From NCBI GenBank assembly GCA_016713325.1, contig JADJPJ010000095.1:62001-126000 (forward strand): DNA of 64,000 nt, written 5' to 3'. This document shows, piece by piece, positions 1 to 9,559 of this stretch (position 1 is its first letter; each line of letters begins with the position of its first letter). Made by a program: the position numbers and the translations under genes. Under the pieces are notes generated by a model. The model was not told the DNA's origin. It saw only the letters and a list, made by a program, of their open reading frames with translations, and did no database searches. This stretch comes from Candidatus Flexifilum affinis. Its GTDB lineage: Bacteria > Chloroflexota > Anaerolineae > Aggregatilineales > Phototrophicaceae.

Positions 1-2328
1 GCCACCTTCAACGTGACCACCGCCAACACGACGGGGGCCGGCAGCCTGCGCGCGGCCATCGAGGCCGCCAACCTCACCCCGGCGCTCGACCTGATCGAAT
101 TTCACATTCCCGGCAGCGGCGTCCACACCATCACTCTGATGACGGAACTGCCGGACATCATCTACCCGGTGACCATCACCGCCGAGACAGAAGAGGGTTG
201 GGTCGCGGCGACCGCTTCGACGCCGGCCTCGCTGCGCGTCGAACTGACCGGACCCAGCCTGCTGAATGACTATCTCAAATTCGCCGAAGGCAGCGATGGC
301 AGCACGATCAAAGGGCTGTCCATCACAGCGCATTATATGGGCATTTATCTGCGCTCGGACAACAACTGGGTGGCCGGCAACCACCTTGGCGTCAGCCCGG
401 ACGGCCTGATCGAACGAGGGAATTCAGATAGCGGCGTGCAGATCTGGTATGGCAGCGGCGGCAATCTGATCGGTGGGAGCGCCCCGGTCGACCGCAACGT
501 CATCAGCGGAAATTTGGTCGGGGTGTCGATCTTTGGCAGCGACAATGTCGTTCAGGGCAACTACATTGGCACTGATGCGACCGGCCTGCTGCCCATCGAA
601 AACAGTTGGAAGGGCATCGTGCTGTATAGCGTTTATAACAACATCGTCGGCGGCACCGTCAGCGGCAGTCGCAATGTGATCAGCGGCAATGCCGGAGACG
701 GCATCTTCATCGCTGGTACCCATGACTCTCCTGGGGGAAACAACGTCATTCAGGGCAACTACATTGGTCTGAAAGCCGATGGCACGGGCGCTGTATCGCC
801 GGGCGCCAGCGGCCACAACAACGAAAACGGCATCAAAATCGTGTACCAGGGCGGCAGCCCCTCCAACACGCTGATCGGCGGAACGACAGCGGCGGCCCGC
901 AATGTCATCAGCGGGGCGACGGAGGCCGGCATCGACGGCGTCGGCGGCGTCGGGACGATAGTGCAAGGGAACTACATCGGCACGGATGCAACCGGGACGA
1001 GCGCCGTCCCCAATACAGATGGGATACGCCCCGGAAACAGTCCGATGCAGATCGGCGGCACGATGGCAGGTGCCGGGAATGTGATTAGCGGCAACAACGT
1101 GAATGGCATCGACTGCGAGGGAGAACTCCCCGCGGCCGTTCATACGGTCCAGGGCAATATCATCGGCTTGAACGCGAGCGGGACCGCCGACCTGGGGAAC
1201 GGCTTTTACGGCATCAGTCAGATCAGAGGCCAGATCGGCGGGACCGTCCCCGGCGCGCGCAACATCATCAGCGGTAACCGCATGGGCATCGCTCTCGCGC
1301 GTTACTCGACTATTCAGGGAAATTACATTGGGGTGATGGCCGATGGCATCACGCCTGCCGGCAATACGCTCTTCGGCATTTCCACACACTTTGAAGACGT
1401 GAACATCAGTGGAGGTAACGTCATCGCCTACAACGGATCGGATGGCATTCGGGATGCTGAAGGTGTGGCCCACGTGCGCAACAATTCGATCTTCGCCAAT
1501 GGCGAACTGGGCATCGACATACTGGACGATGGTGTGCGCGCCAATGTGCCCGGCAGTCCCCTGAACTACCCGGTCATCTCTTCGGCATTGGTCGCCGTCA
1601 CCAACTACATCGTCAACGGTACGCTCAACAGCCAGCCCAACACGCTGAGCGTTATCCTCGAGTTCTTCGCCAGCTCGACCTGCGATCCCTCCGGATACGG
1701 CGAAGGCGAGCAGTATCTTGGCATGACCGTGGTGAACACCAATGCCGCCGGCGTAGCCACCTTCGCCGGGCTGATCTTCCCACGCACCAGCGAGCGGCGC
1801 TATATCACCGCCACCGCCACCCTCGGCGGCAAGACGTCGGAGTTCTCCGCCTGTTACGAGGTGGCCCATACGGGCACGACTCTGAGTGATTTTGTGACCT
1901 TGCCAGGGCCGGCAGCCAATCAACCGGCGCGCGTGCGCATCGTCTCAGCATCGACCGGCACCGTGCTGTACGACTGGAACGTGATGTTGGACAGCCAGGG
2001 CAAATTCGTCGTGCACTGGATTCCGGCAGGGACGTACCATGTGTGGGTAAAGTCGCCCAGGACGTTGAGCAGCAGTCACGCCAGTACCAACATGAGCGCG
2101 CAGACGGTCATCCTAAATACGACTCTGCGCGGCGGCAACGCCAACGGCGATACCATCGTGAACATCTCGGATTTCTCGATCCTGGCGGCGGCCTTTGGCA
2201 CCGTGCCGGGCGGGGCGGCCTGGGACGCGCGGGCCGACTTCAACCGCGACAATGTGGTCAACATCAGCGACTTCTCGATCCTGGCGGCCAGCTTCGCTCA
2301 GTCGGACAGCACGCAGGGCGCGCCGTAG
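1..2328 (+). CDS. Giant secreted beta-helix protein with C-terminal dockerin repeats (5' partial)
   Basis: The frame is open from the first base, so the N-terminus and signal peptide lie outside the window. The visible part opens with a module containing GAGSLRAAIEAAN, typical of the start of Chloroflexi and cyanobacterial right-handed parallel beta-helix surface proteins. About 500 residues follow of repeats of the form GNYIGTDATG / RNVISGN, each a beta-helix rung. Near residue 640 a small beta-sandwich-like domain (AGTYHVWVK, then LSSS) precedes two dockerin-type I repeats, GGNANGDTIVNISDFSIL and ADFNRDNVVNISDFSIL, whose Asp/Asn positions suit calcium binding. The protein ends in GAP. Inferred role: cell-surface or secreted carbohydrate-binding or adhesive protein; no catalytic residues recognised. 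The last 200 bases are nearly identical to the end of the next gene. Confidence 0.85.
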   Translation, partial: ATFNVTTANTTGAGSLRAAIEAANLTPALDLIEFHIPGSGVHTITLMTELPDIIYPVTITAETEEGWVAATASTPASLRVELTGPSLLNDYLKFAEGSDGSTIKGLSITAHYMGIYLRSDNNWVAGNHLGVSPDGLIERGNSDSGVQIWYGSGGNLIGGSAPVDRNVISGNLVGVSIFGSDNVVQGNYIGTDATGLLPIENSWKGIVLYSVYNNIVGGTVSGSRNVISGNAGDGIFIAGTHDSPGGNNVIQGNYIGLKADGTGAVSPGASGHNNENGIKIVYQGGSPSNTLIGGTTAAARNVISGATEAGIDGVGGVGTIVQGNYIGTDATGTSAVPNTDGIRPGNSPMQIGGTMAGAGNVISGNNVNGIDCEGELPAAVHTVQGNIIGLNASGTADLGNGFYGISQIRGQIGGTVPGARNIISGNRMGIALARYSTIQGNYIGVMADGITPAGNTLFGISTHFEDVNISGGNVIAYNGSDGIRDAEGVAHVRNNSIFANGELGIDILDDGVRANVPGSPLNYPVISSALVAVTNYIVNGTLNSQPNTLSVILEFFASSTCDPSGYGEGEQYLGMTVVNTNAAGVATFAGLIFPRTSERRYITATATLGGKTSEFSACYEVAHTGTTLSDFVTLPGPAANQPARVRIVSASTGTVLYDWNVMLDSQGKFVVHWIPAGTYHVWVKSPRTLSSSHASTNMSAQTVILNTTLRGGNANGDTIVNISDFSILAAAFGTVPGGAAWDARADFNRDNVVNISDFSILAASFAQSDSTQGAP

Positions 2329-2468
2329 GGGCGCCCTGCAACTTTTCCGGACCTTCGGTGGGGTACGGCACATCGTGCCCCGCTTGTGACAAATATCACT
2401 AGCCTATCGACTCTCTTTCGGCCAAGATTGAGTAACTTATTACCAGCTTTATTGCCGTGGAGGTCTCT

Positions 2469-5400
2469 ATGCCTGTTTCACGGTCCAAAGCGCTGCAGTT
2501 TCTGTCAGCGCTCCTCCTCATCACCCTCTTCATCCAACCTCAATCATTGGTTTATGCCGCGACGTTCACCGTCACCAATACCAGCAACACCGGGGACGGC
2601 AGCCTGCGCTTCGCCATCCTGAACGCCAATGCCACGTCGGGGCACGACATCATCGAGTTTCGCATTCCGGGCAATGCCGTGCATACGATTTCCCTGACGA
2701 CGGCGCTGCCGGACATCGTCTATCCGGTGACGATCACCGGTGAGACGGAAGAAGGCTGGACGGCGGCGACGGCGGCGCTGCCCGCCAACCTGCGCGTCGT
2801 CCTGAACGGCTCGGCCATCGGCGGGAACGGGCTGAAATTCGCTGCCGGCAGCGACGGCAGCACCGTCCGCGGCCTGGTGCTCCGGCAGTTCGAAGACGGG
2901 ATTCGAATCGAATCCTCGAACAACGTCATTGCCGGCAATCACATCGGCGTCAGCGCCGACGGCCTAACCGATGGGGGCAACACCTCCGACGGCATCCGCG
3001 TCTATGGCGCCAACAACCTGATCGGCGGCCTGCTTCCTGCCGACCGCAACGTGCTCAGCGGCAACGGGGATTATGGCCTTGTCCTGATCGACGGGTCCGC
3101 GCACACGGTCCAGGGTAACTTCATCGGCACCGACTCCACCGGGACGGCGGCGATTCAGAACGATGACGGCGGCCTGCTGGTGACCTTCTCGACCGAGGTT
3201 CTGATCTGCGGCACGGCCAGCGGCAGCCGCAACGTGATCAGCGGTAATTACGGCCATGGCATCTACGTCAATGCTGACCGCACGACGATTCAGGGGAACT
3301 ATATCGGCCTCACTGTGACCGGCATGTCAGCAGTCCCGCCGGGCGCCGGCGGTCGCAACAATGATAACGGCATCTATGTCTCCAGCACCGCCGGCTTCGA
3401 CACGCTGATCGGCGGTGAGACCCCGGCGCGGGCAACGTGATCTCCGGCGTGACCGGCGATGGCATCGAGAACCTTGGCACTGGCACGATCATTCAGGGCA
3501 ACATCATAGGCGCGAACGCCGCCCAGACTGCCGCCATTGGCAACAGCAACGGCATCGTCCTGGAGTGCGCGGCCACTGTGGTCGGCGGGAACCTGGGGTC
3601 GGCGGCTTCGAACGTCATCGGCGGCAACCTGCACAACGGCATTGTCGGCATATGCGGCATGAGCCTGCCGGGCCATACCATCTACGGCAACACCATCGGC
3701 GTCAATGCGGCGCGCACGGTCGCGCTGGGCAATGGCTGGAATGGCATCAGTGCACTGAGCGGCCATATCGGCGATTCCCCTTCGTCGAAGGGGAACATCA
3801 TCCAGAACAACGGCAGCAGCGGCATCGCCAACCCCTACCTGGATACGGACATTTTCTACAATACCATCGGCGGGACGCTCGCCGACGGGGTGACCCCGGC
3901 GGGGAACGGACGGCACGGCATCGAGGTTGGTGTCAACCAGGTGCGCATCGCCAATAATAACATTGCGTACAACGGCTGGGACGGCATCCGCGATGAAGAT
4001 TACGCTGCGGACGTCAGGAACAACGCTATCTACCATAACGGGCAGTTGGGTATCGACATTGGAGCCGATGGCGTGCGCGCCAACACGCCGGACAGCGCGT
4101 ACAATTATCCGATCATCACCCAAGTCGCCAAACTCGAAGACACGGTCCACATCACCGGCACCGTCAACAGCACGGCGAACAGCAGCATCACGATCTACGT
4201 TTTTGGCAATTCCGCCTGCGATCCGTCCGGTTACGGCGAGGGGGAGGCGTATCTAAAAACCGTCAACGTGTCGACCGATGCGTCGGGGAACGCGTCCTTC
4301 GCCGTCGAACTGCCTGGCACGACCTGGTCGGCTTTTGCGCTGACCCAACGTCTCGACGCCCATTCGTCCGAATTCTCGCAGTGCAAATCCCTCCCAACGC
4401 CTGCTGCGACCTTCAACGTCACCAACACCAACCACAGCGGCGCAGGCAGTCTGCGCGCCGCCATCACGTCGGCGAATGCCACTGCCGCGCCGGATCGCAT
4501 CGAGTTTCACATCCCTGGCAGTGGGGTTCACACCATTACGCCGCTTTCCCCGCTGCCGGCCATCGTTTATCCGGTGATCATGACCGGCGAGACAGAAGAG
4601 GGCTGGACGGCGGCCACCGACACCACACCGGCCGTGCTCCGCGTTGAACTGGACGGCAGCGCAATACTCGATGATTTTGAAGAATGTCTGGAATTCGAGG
4701 GTACCAGCAGCGGCAGCATCGTCCGGGGGTTGATCATCAATCGCTGGGGCACCGGCATCAAAACCTACTCGGATTTCAATCACTTCGCCGGCAACCACTT
4801 TGGCGTCAGCGCCGACGGGTTGTCTTTGCAGGCGAATGTGAACAGATCGATCTTGCTGGCCAACGGTCACAAAAACTTGATCGGCGGCAGCACGCCTGCT
4901 GAGCGCAATGTCATCAGCGGTACTGCCCTTCAGGGGGTGGAAGTCTGGATCAACGCGAGCGACAGCCGAATCATAGGAAACTATATTGGCACGGATGTGA
5001 CCGGAATGCAGCCGATCGAAAACGGCGCTGCGGGTGTGTACATCGGCGGTTCGGCAAACACGGATATTGCGGACAACGTGATCAGCGGCAACGGGCTGGT
5101 CGGCATCGCAGTTCACGATGCGATCAACACGAGCATCAGCGGAAACCTGATCGGCCTGACCGCCGACGGCCTGGCGCTGATGGCCCCCGGGGCAAGCGGG
5201 TTCAATAACTATTACGGCATTCACGAGGTGTCCTCGACAGGGACCCAGATCCTCGATGGGAACGTGATCGGCGGGGCGGACCAGGCTGGACTTGTGATCA
5301 CCGGCGGCGTCGACACCGTTGTGTCGGGGAATCTCATCGGGGTGCTGGCGGATGGTGTGACGCCTGCTGGGAATGGCGCCGAGGGGGTTCTGGTCGAGGA

Positions 5401-6358
5401 TGGCGAGAACATCTCAATCTATTATGGCAACGTCATTGCGAACAACGGCGGCGATGGAATTCGTGATGTTCAAGGCATCACCAATATCTTCGACTTTAAC
5501 AACATCTACAGCAATGGTGGTCTGGGCATCGACATCCTGGCCGACGGCGTGCGCACCAACGTTCCGTTTTCGCGGCTCAACGCCCCGACGATCAGCAGCG
5601 TCTCGGTCATCGCCGACAAGTATGTGATCAGCGGATCGCTGATGAGCGCTGCAAACGAGACCCTCGTCATCCAATTCTACGCCAACACCACCTGCGATCC
5701 TTCCGGTCATGGCGAAGGTGAGGACGCCCTGAACGGTATTGTGACGCCGATCACTGATGCGCTTGGCAGCGCCACCTTCAGCGGCATCGCTATCTGGCGA
5801 AGCGGCCAGCGCCGTTACATCACTGCGACGGCCTGGGCGCCAGCGGCTGCCAGCGGCACCTCGGAATTCTCCGCCTGCTATGAGGTGCCCTACACCGACG
5901 CGACCCTCAACGGGGGGGTCACCCTGCAAAGTGCGTCGACCACGAATGTGCCGGTCCGGGTGCGCGTGGCACCGACCCTCGGCGGCGCGGCGATCGTCGA
6001 CGAGACGGTCCTGCTGAACAGCCACGGTGTTTTCAGCCTCCACTGGATCAAGGCGGGGACCTATCACATCTGGGTGAAAGGCGAGAATACGCTGAGCAGC
6101 AGCGCACCGAATACGGTTCTGGTCAACGGAGTCAACAACGTGACCATCCCAACTCTGCGCGGCGGCAACGCCAACGGCGATACCATCGTGAACATCTCGG
6201 ATTTCTCGATCCTGGCGGCGGCCTTTGGCACCGTGCCGGACGGGGCGGCCTGGGACGCGCGGGCCGACTTCAACCGCGACAATGTGGTCAACATCTCCGA
6301 CTTCTCGATCCTGGCCTCCAGCTTCGGCCAGACGGACAGCACGCAGGGCGCTCCCTGA
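2469..6358 (+). CDS. Giant two-module beta-helix protein with dockerin repeats (one frameshift)
   Basis: ATG at 2469 follows a GGAGG at 2459-2463 and begins a clear signal peptide (hydrophobic LLLITLFIQ, ending around VYA). The gene is broken at the CCCC run 3421-3424: restoring one C joins the upstream frame, which would stop at 3440, to the downstream frame and completes the expected rung GAGNVISG. The merged protein is about 1296 residues. It holds two tandem beta-helix modules, each starting with a GSLR(F/A)AI motif (about residues 45 and 660), made of repeated GNxIG and RNVISGN rungs. It then has the shared beta-sandwich-like domain (AGTYHIWVK) and two dockerin repeats, and ends in GAP. 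The upstream neighbour is a close paralogue in tandem. Probable surface protein; substrate unknown. A real frameshift cannot be excluded but sequence error is more likely. Confidence 0.8.
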
Positions 6359-6360
6359 TC

Positions 6361-6425
6361 CTCACCCCATGGCAAGCTTGCTTGCACCCTCTCTCCCGCA
6401 AGCGCGGGAGAGAGGATGAGGGGTG
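6361..6425. repeat. Palindromic repeat, GTGAGGGG family
   Basis: Begins CTCACCCC and ends GAGGGGTG, with an inner near-perfect stem CCTCTCTCCCGC / GCGGGAGAGAGG. Related copies occur at 12477, 12695, 14214, 14409, 44288, 53479 and 54736. It lies just after the stop of the beta-helix gene and could also act as a transcript end, but it has no U tract. Confidence 0.7.
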
Positions 6426-6459
6426 TGGCGTTTGCCCCACGCCTTCAAATGTTGCCTTC

Positions 6460-6487
6460 TTGACAAATATTTAGACTGGTCTAAAAT
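6460..6487 (+). promoter_or_regulatory. Sigma70-type promoter overlapped by a TetR-like operator
   Basis: TTGACA (6460-6465), 16-base spacer, TAAAAT (6482-6487). The spacer and -10 are overlapped by the inverted repeat TTTAGAC-TG-GTCTAAA at 6470-6485. Its TAGAC/GTCTA half sites resemble operators of TetR-family repressors such as NemR. No regulator gene is adjacent. It would control the small membrane protein that follows. Confidence 0.6.
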
Positions 6488-6523
6488 AAGATTTATGATG
6501 AATAAAACACAAAAAGGGGGGTC

Positions 6524-7030
6524 ATGATGTTTCCCTTTGCACAGGTCTTGATCAACAGCATCCTGCTGTCTCTCGTCTTCGGCGTCATCGTCATCGGTTC
6601 CCTGCGCTGGAACCCGCGCATCTGGATTCAGGATTTCCCGGAGGCCATTCGGGCGACTCAGCCGCCCCTGACCCCGGCTGAAAAGCGCCAGCAGCGGCTG
6701 GTGGCCGTGGTCTTATTGACCGGGCTGATCGGACTGCCACTGTGGTTCAACGCCCAGTTGAAGGCGTCCATGGGCGAGTCGTTCACGTTCGCGACGGCCT
6801 TCCTGAGCACCTGGGTGATGTTCCAGGTCGTCAACCTGTTCGACGCCGTGGTGCTGGACTGGCTCTACCTGGTGGTGATGCGGCCGAGCTACATCATCCT
6901 GCCCGGCACGGAAGGCCTGATGAGCGCCATGACCGATGTCCGCTGGCACGTGATGAATTACTTCAAGGGCGTGGTGATCGTGTCGGTGCTGGCGCTGCCG
7001 GTGGCGGCGGTTGCCATGGTGATCGGGTGA
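6524..7030 (+). CDS. Small polytopic membrane protein, unknown function
   Basis: About 168 residues with hydrophobic segments near residues 8-25, 60-78, 88-118 and 145-167, so probably four membrane spans. The loop after the first span carries RWNPRIWIQDFP, and a motif LDWLYLVVMRPSYIILPGTE lies in the second half. Two in-frame ATGs occur (6524 and 6527); the AGGGGG at 6515-6520 is better spaced from the second. The gene stands alone behind a strong promoter containing a TetR-like palindrome and ends before a bidirectional terminator. This suggests a small inducible unit responding to a ligand or stress, but I do not recognise the family. Confidence 0.75.
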   Translation: MMFPFAQVLINSILLSLVFGVIVIGSLRWNPRIWIQDFPEAIRATQPPLTPAEKRQQRLVAVVLLTGLIGLPLWFNAQLKASMGESFTFATAFLSTWVMFQVVNLFDAVVLDWLYLVVMRPSYIILPGTEGLMSAMTDVRWHVMNYFKGVVIVSVLALPVAAVAMVIG

Positions 7031-7051
7031 CGGCCATCCAGAAGAAGATCG

Positions 7052-7122
7052 TAAACGGACGACCCATGGGTCGTCCTTACGGTTACGGAGCGCTGCAAGC
7101 AACGAGTAGGGACTGAGCAATG
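7052..7122. repeat. Palindromic repeat, GTAGGGAC family
   Basis: Contains the perfect 20-bp palindrome GGACGACCC-AT-GGGTCGTCC (7057-7076), then a degenerate GTAGGGACTG...TGTCCCTGCG pair. Same family as the repeats at 8327, 45162, 51069, 56436 and 58480. Confidence 0.6.
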
Positions 7123-7142
7123 TCCCTGCGAATGAGGCAATC

Positions 7143-7184
7143 AAAAAGCCGGGTGTCTGAACGACAGACGCCCGGCCTTTTTTT
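7143..7184. terminator. Bidirectional rho-independent terminator
   Basis: A 12-bp stem GCCGGGTGTCTG / CAGACGCCCGGC with loop AACGA is flanked by AAAAA on the left and seven Ts on the right. It lies between the convergent membrane-protein gene (+) and SecD-like gene (-), so it can serve both. Confidence 0.85.
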
Positions 7185-7195
7185 GCGGGGTAGTG

Positions 7196-7867
7196 CTATT
7201 CCACGTCCACCGAGTCGATGGTGAAGGCGAAGGGGAGCGCCCCGACGTCGGCAAAGCGGGCGAGCAGTTCGGCGATGGACTCGGCCGCCTCCTTGGTGAA
7301 GTTGCCGGAGACGACCACCTCCGCGCCGATTTCCGAGTTGACGACCGGCTCGCTGAACGTCATGCCATCCATGACGATGGCCAGCGTGTCGCCGATGTGA
7401 TCGCGGGTGAAGGCGGACATGATCTCGCCGCCCTCCGGAGTCAGGGTAATGAAGACGATCCACTGGCCGAACTGGTCGAGCTGCGCCTTAGCCGACAGGA
7501 TCTCGGACGTGCTGCCGATGGACTGGTCCGAGCCGTCCACGTCGACGAACTCCAGTTCGCCGCGGGTGGTCATGGCCATGGTGTCGAGGTTCGCGACCTG
7601 CGGCACCCGCACTTCCAGGACGTCGCCCTGGACGGTGACCTGCGCGTTCCAGGCTTCCAGGCGATGCTCGATAATGACGGCGGACTGTTCCAGATCGGCC
7701 TCGGTGTATTCCGCGACGACCGGGCGCAGGGTATAGAGCATGGTCTGCTCAAGCGCTGTGGCGCCCGGCCCGGAACCTCCGCCGGTCACCCCGGCGAAGA
7801 GCAGAAGGATGGCGCTGATAATTTCACCAAGACGCTCGAAACAACCCGGTTGTGGTTGCAGATCCAT
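7196..7867 (-). CDS. Orphan SecD/SecDF periplasmic-domain-like protein
   Basis: 223 residues. After a short N-terminal hydrophobic segment (about residues 13-28, IISAILLLFAGVTG) the protein resembles the large periplasmic P1 region of SecD. There is a ferredoxin-like part with VIIEHRLEAWNAQVTVQGD and VRVPQV, followed by the head domain with GDTLAIVMDGMTFSEPVV and FTKEAAESIAELLARF. SecD itself is about 400-800 residues with six membrane spans; none of those spans is present here. It could be an exported or membrane-anchored accessory domain rather than a translocase subunit. It reads opposite to its left neighbour and shares direction with the DUF1992 gene 16 bases upstream, so the two may be cotranscribed. 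Confidence 0.7.
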   Translation of the reverse strand: MDLQPQPGCFERLGEIISAILLLFAGVTGGGSGPGATALEQTMLYTLRPVVAEYTEADLEQSAVIIEHRLEAWNAQVTVQGDVLEVRVPQVANLDTMAMTTRGELEFVDVDGSDQSIGSTSEILSAKAQLDQFGQWIVFITLTPEGGEIMSAFTRDHIGDTLAIVMDGMTFSEPVVNSEIGAEVVVSGNFTKEAAESIAELLARFADVGALPFAFTIDSVDVE

Positions 7868-7883
7868 GTGGGCGTGATGCTCC

Positions 7884-8228
7884 TTACTTGAGGCGGATCA
7901 TACGGCGGTGCGTAACCCCAGGGGGAAGTTTGAGGTTGTGAGACAGCACCGCGTGGTTGTAACGCTCGATTTCGGCCCGCAGCGCTGTAGAAAGCGTTCC
8001 CGCTTTCATCTGCTCTGTCAGCCGCTCATAGTCTTTCTCCAGCGCCTTGCCCTCTTCTATCCAGGCAGGGGCGAAGTCGTTCTCCTTGAGAATCTTGTGC
8101 GCCATCCGGAGGGGTTCCGGGGTGTACAGGTCGTCCTGTTTCTTCAGGCGTTTGCCTGCGCCGGGCAGGTCGTCGAATTTTCCCTCCTGTATTGCGTTCT
8201 TCAGAATATCGTCCATCAGGTCTGGCAT
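7884..8228 (-). CDS. DUF1992 (DnaJC28-type conserved domain) protein
   Basis: 114 residues covering the DUF1992 signature: ILKNAIQEGKFDDLPGAGK near the N-terminus, then the PEPLRMAHKILKEN stretch and APAWIEEGKALEKDYERL. The domain is found in eukaryotic DNAJC28 and in stand-alone bacterial proteins of about this length; its function is not established. ATG at 8228 has GGAAGGG nine bases upstream on the minus strand; a second ATG four codons in is also possible. The gene is immediately upstream of, and in line with, the SecD-like gene. Confidence 0.85.
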   Translation of the reverse strand: MPDLMDDILKNAIQEGKFDDLPGAGKRLKKQDDLYTPEPLRMAHKILKENDFAPAWIEEGKALEKDYERLTEQMKAGTLSTALRAEIERYNHAVLSHNLKLPPGVTHRRMIRLK

Positions 8229-8326
8229 GGTGGGTATGCCCTTCCTAAACTTCGGGTTTTGCTTTGAACCTCAACCCCTGGCCCGCTCTGCATGTCATGG
8301 AGAGGGGTCACATGACTATCTTTCGC

Positions 8327-8438
8327 GGACACGCCGTTGCGTGTCCCTACAAACGCTCGATGTAGGGACGCCCAACGGGGCGTCCGATACCTGCTGTCGC
8401 CCCTTTTCCGGCCGGAAAAGGGGCGTACCAGCAAGCAA
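8327..8438. repeat. Cluster of three short palindromes, GTAGGGACGC family
   Basis: Reading across, there is GGACACGCC/GGCGTGTCC-like pairing followed by CCCTAC, then GTAGGGACGCCC with AACG and GGGCGTCC, then the long palindrome CCCCTTTTCCGGCCGGAAAAGGGG. They fill most of the gap between two minus-strand genes. No coding sequence seen. Confidence 0.65.
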
Positions 8439-8452
8439 ACGGGGGTGAGAGG

Positions 8453-9442
8453 CTACGGCACGCGGTAGGTGGATTGCACGCGCCCGTTGTTGTCGGTGAG
8501 CGTCAGCGTGTCGCCGGATTCCAGGACGGCGGCGTCGCGGTCCCAGAACAGGGCGATAGCAGTGTCGTCTCCGGTGCGGGTGAACACCGTGACCAGCCCA
8601 CCCTGGAACAGCCTCTGCTCCGGGAAGGTGTAGACATTGCCCTGGCCGTCACGCAGAGTCCACTCGTTAAGATCGATGACCGCGCCGTTATTGCGGATCT
8701 CGATACCTTCCGAAGTGAGCGCGCCGGGGCTGACCGCACGGACGATCTCCACCTGGGCGTTGACGGCCGTCGGCGGCAGCGTGGCCGAAGGCGTGGCGCT
8801 CGGCGTGGGCGACTGGCTGGGCGTGAAGGTGGCCGTGGGCGGCGTGCCCGTCGGGGCCGGCGTATTCGAAGGCAGCGCGGTGGCGGCTTCGGTTGCTTCG
8901 AGCGCGGCGGCCGTCAGTTCGCAGCCTTCCAGCGGGATGATCAGCGTCTCGCCGATTTGCAGGAAGACGGAGGTCTCTTCCGTCAGACCGTTGACGGCCA
9001 GCAGGTCGAAGCCGTTGACGCCGTACTGCTCGGCGACGGCGAAGGGCGTGTCGCCCTCTGCCAGCGTGTGCAGGACGCAGTTGGGCGGAAGCGCCGCCGC
9101 CGTGCTGGCCAGCAGTTCGCCGCCGCCGGCGACGATGGTCGGGTCGAGGGTGGCGGCCGGTCCGCGCGGCGTAAGGGCGGAGTTGGCGCTGGCCGTCTCC
9201 AGCAGGCCGGTCGGCAGGCTGACCACGGCCGGGGTGCCCGGCAGGAAGGTGGCCGTCACGACGATCACCTGGGGTGAGGCGTCGGGGTTGGGCGTGGCAG
9301 TGACCAGGATCGGCACGGTGATGACGATCTGCTCCGGCTCGGACTGTGGAGCGCGCGAATTGATGAAGGTCATCGCGCCGAAGGTCACCGCCAGGGTGAC
9401 GATCACCGTCAGGAGGATGTAGCCAATCGGAACTCGCCGCAT
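8453..9442 (-). CDS. Membrane-anchored LysM and lamin-tail-domain protein
   Basis: 329 residues. An N-terminal transmembrane anchor (about residues 6-27) is followed by a Pro/Thr/Ala-rich stalk. A LysM domain at about 122-170 starts HTLAEGDTPFAVAEQYGV and ends with LQIGETLIIP, expected to bind peptidoglycan-like glycans. A second Thr/Pro linker (about 190-228) leads to a C-terminal lamin-tail domain: VEIVRAVSPG, then IEIRNNGAVIDLNEWTLRD and LTLTDNNGRV. Such LTDs are common in secreted bacterial proteins. Likely located on the outer side of the membrane, tethering to the wall. ATG at 9442 begins the anchor with basic residues MRR; no partner genes are adjacent. Confidence 0.85.
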   Translation of the reverse strand: MRRVPIGYILLTVIVTLAVTFGAMTFINSRAPQSEPEQIVITVPILVTATPNPDASPQVIVVTATFLPGTPAVVSLPTGLLETASANSALTPRGPAATLDPTIVAGGGELLASTAAALPPNCVLHTLAEGDTPFAVAEQYGVNGFDLLAVNGLTEETSVFLQIGETLIIPLEGCELTAAALEATEAATALPSNTPAPTGTPPTATFTPSQSPTPSATPSATLPPTAVNAQVEIVRAVSPGALTSEGIEIRNNGAVIDLNEWTLRDGQGNVYTFPEQRLFQGGLVTVFTRTGDDTAIALFWDRDAAVLESGDTLTLTDNNGRVQSTYRVP

Positions 9443-9511
9443 TGTTCACCGCCTCAACGTGGACATGAGAATCACATTGCGCGGATTCTAACGGATCAGG
9501 GGATCAAGGAA

Positions 9512-9530
9512 AGTTGGCGAGTTCTAACCC
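9512..9530 (+). repeat. 19-bp direct repeat, left copy
   Basis: AGTTGGCGAGTTCTAACCC, repeated exactly at 10767-10785. The two copies bracket the nucleotidyltransferase gene. Confidence 0.8.
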
Positions 9531-9559
9531 GGTCGTTCTTTGCCGTGACAGGGATGTCT

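Noticed and set aside
424..1923. 500-residue minus-strand frame
   Set aside because: Shadow of the beta-helix repeats on the plus strand; no domain, no start signal.
7193..7891. Plus-strand frame of 232 residues opposite the SecD-like gene
   Set aside because: Shadow frame; the minus-strand product has clear SecD-type motifs.
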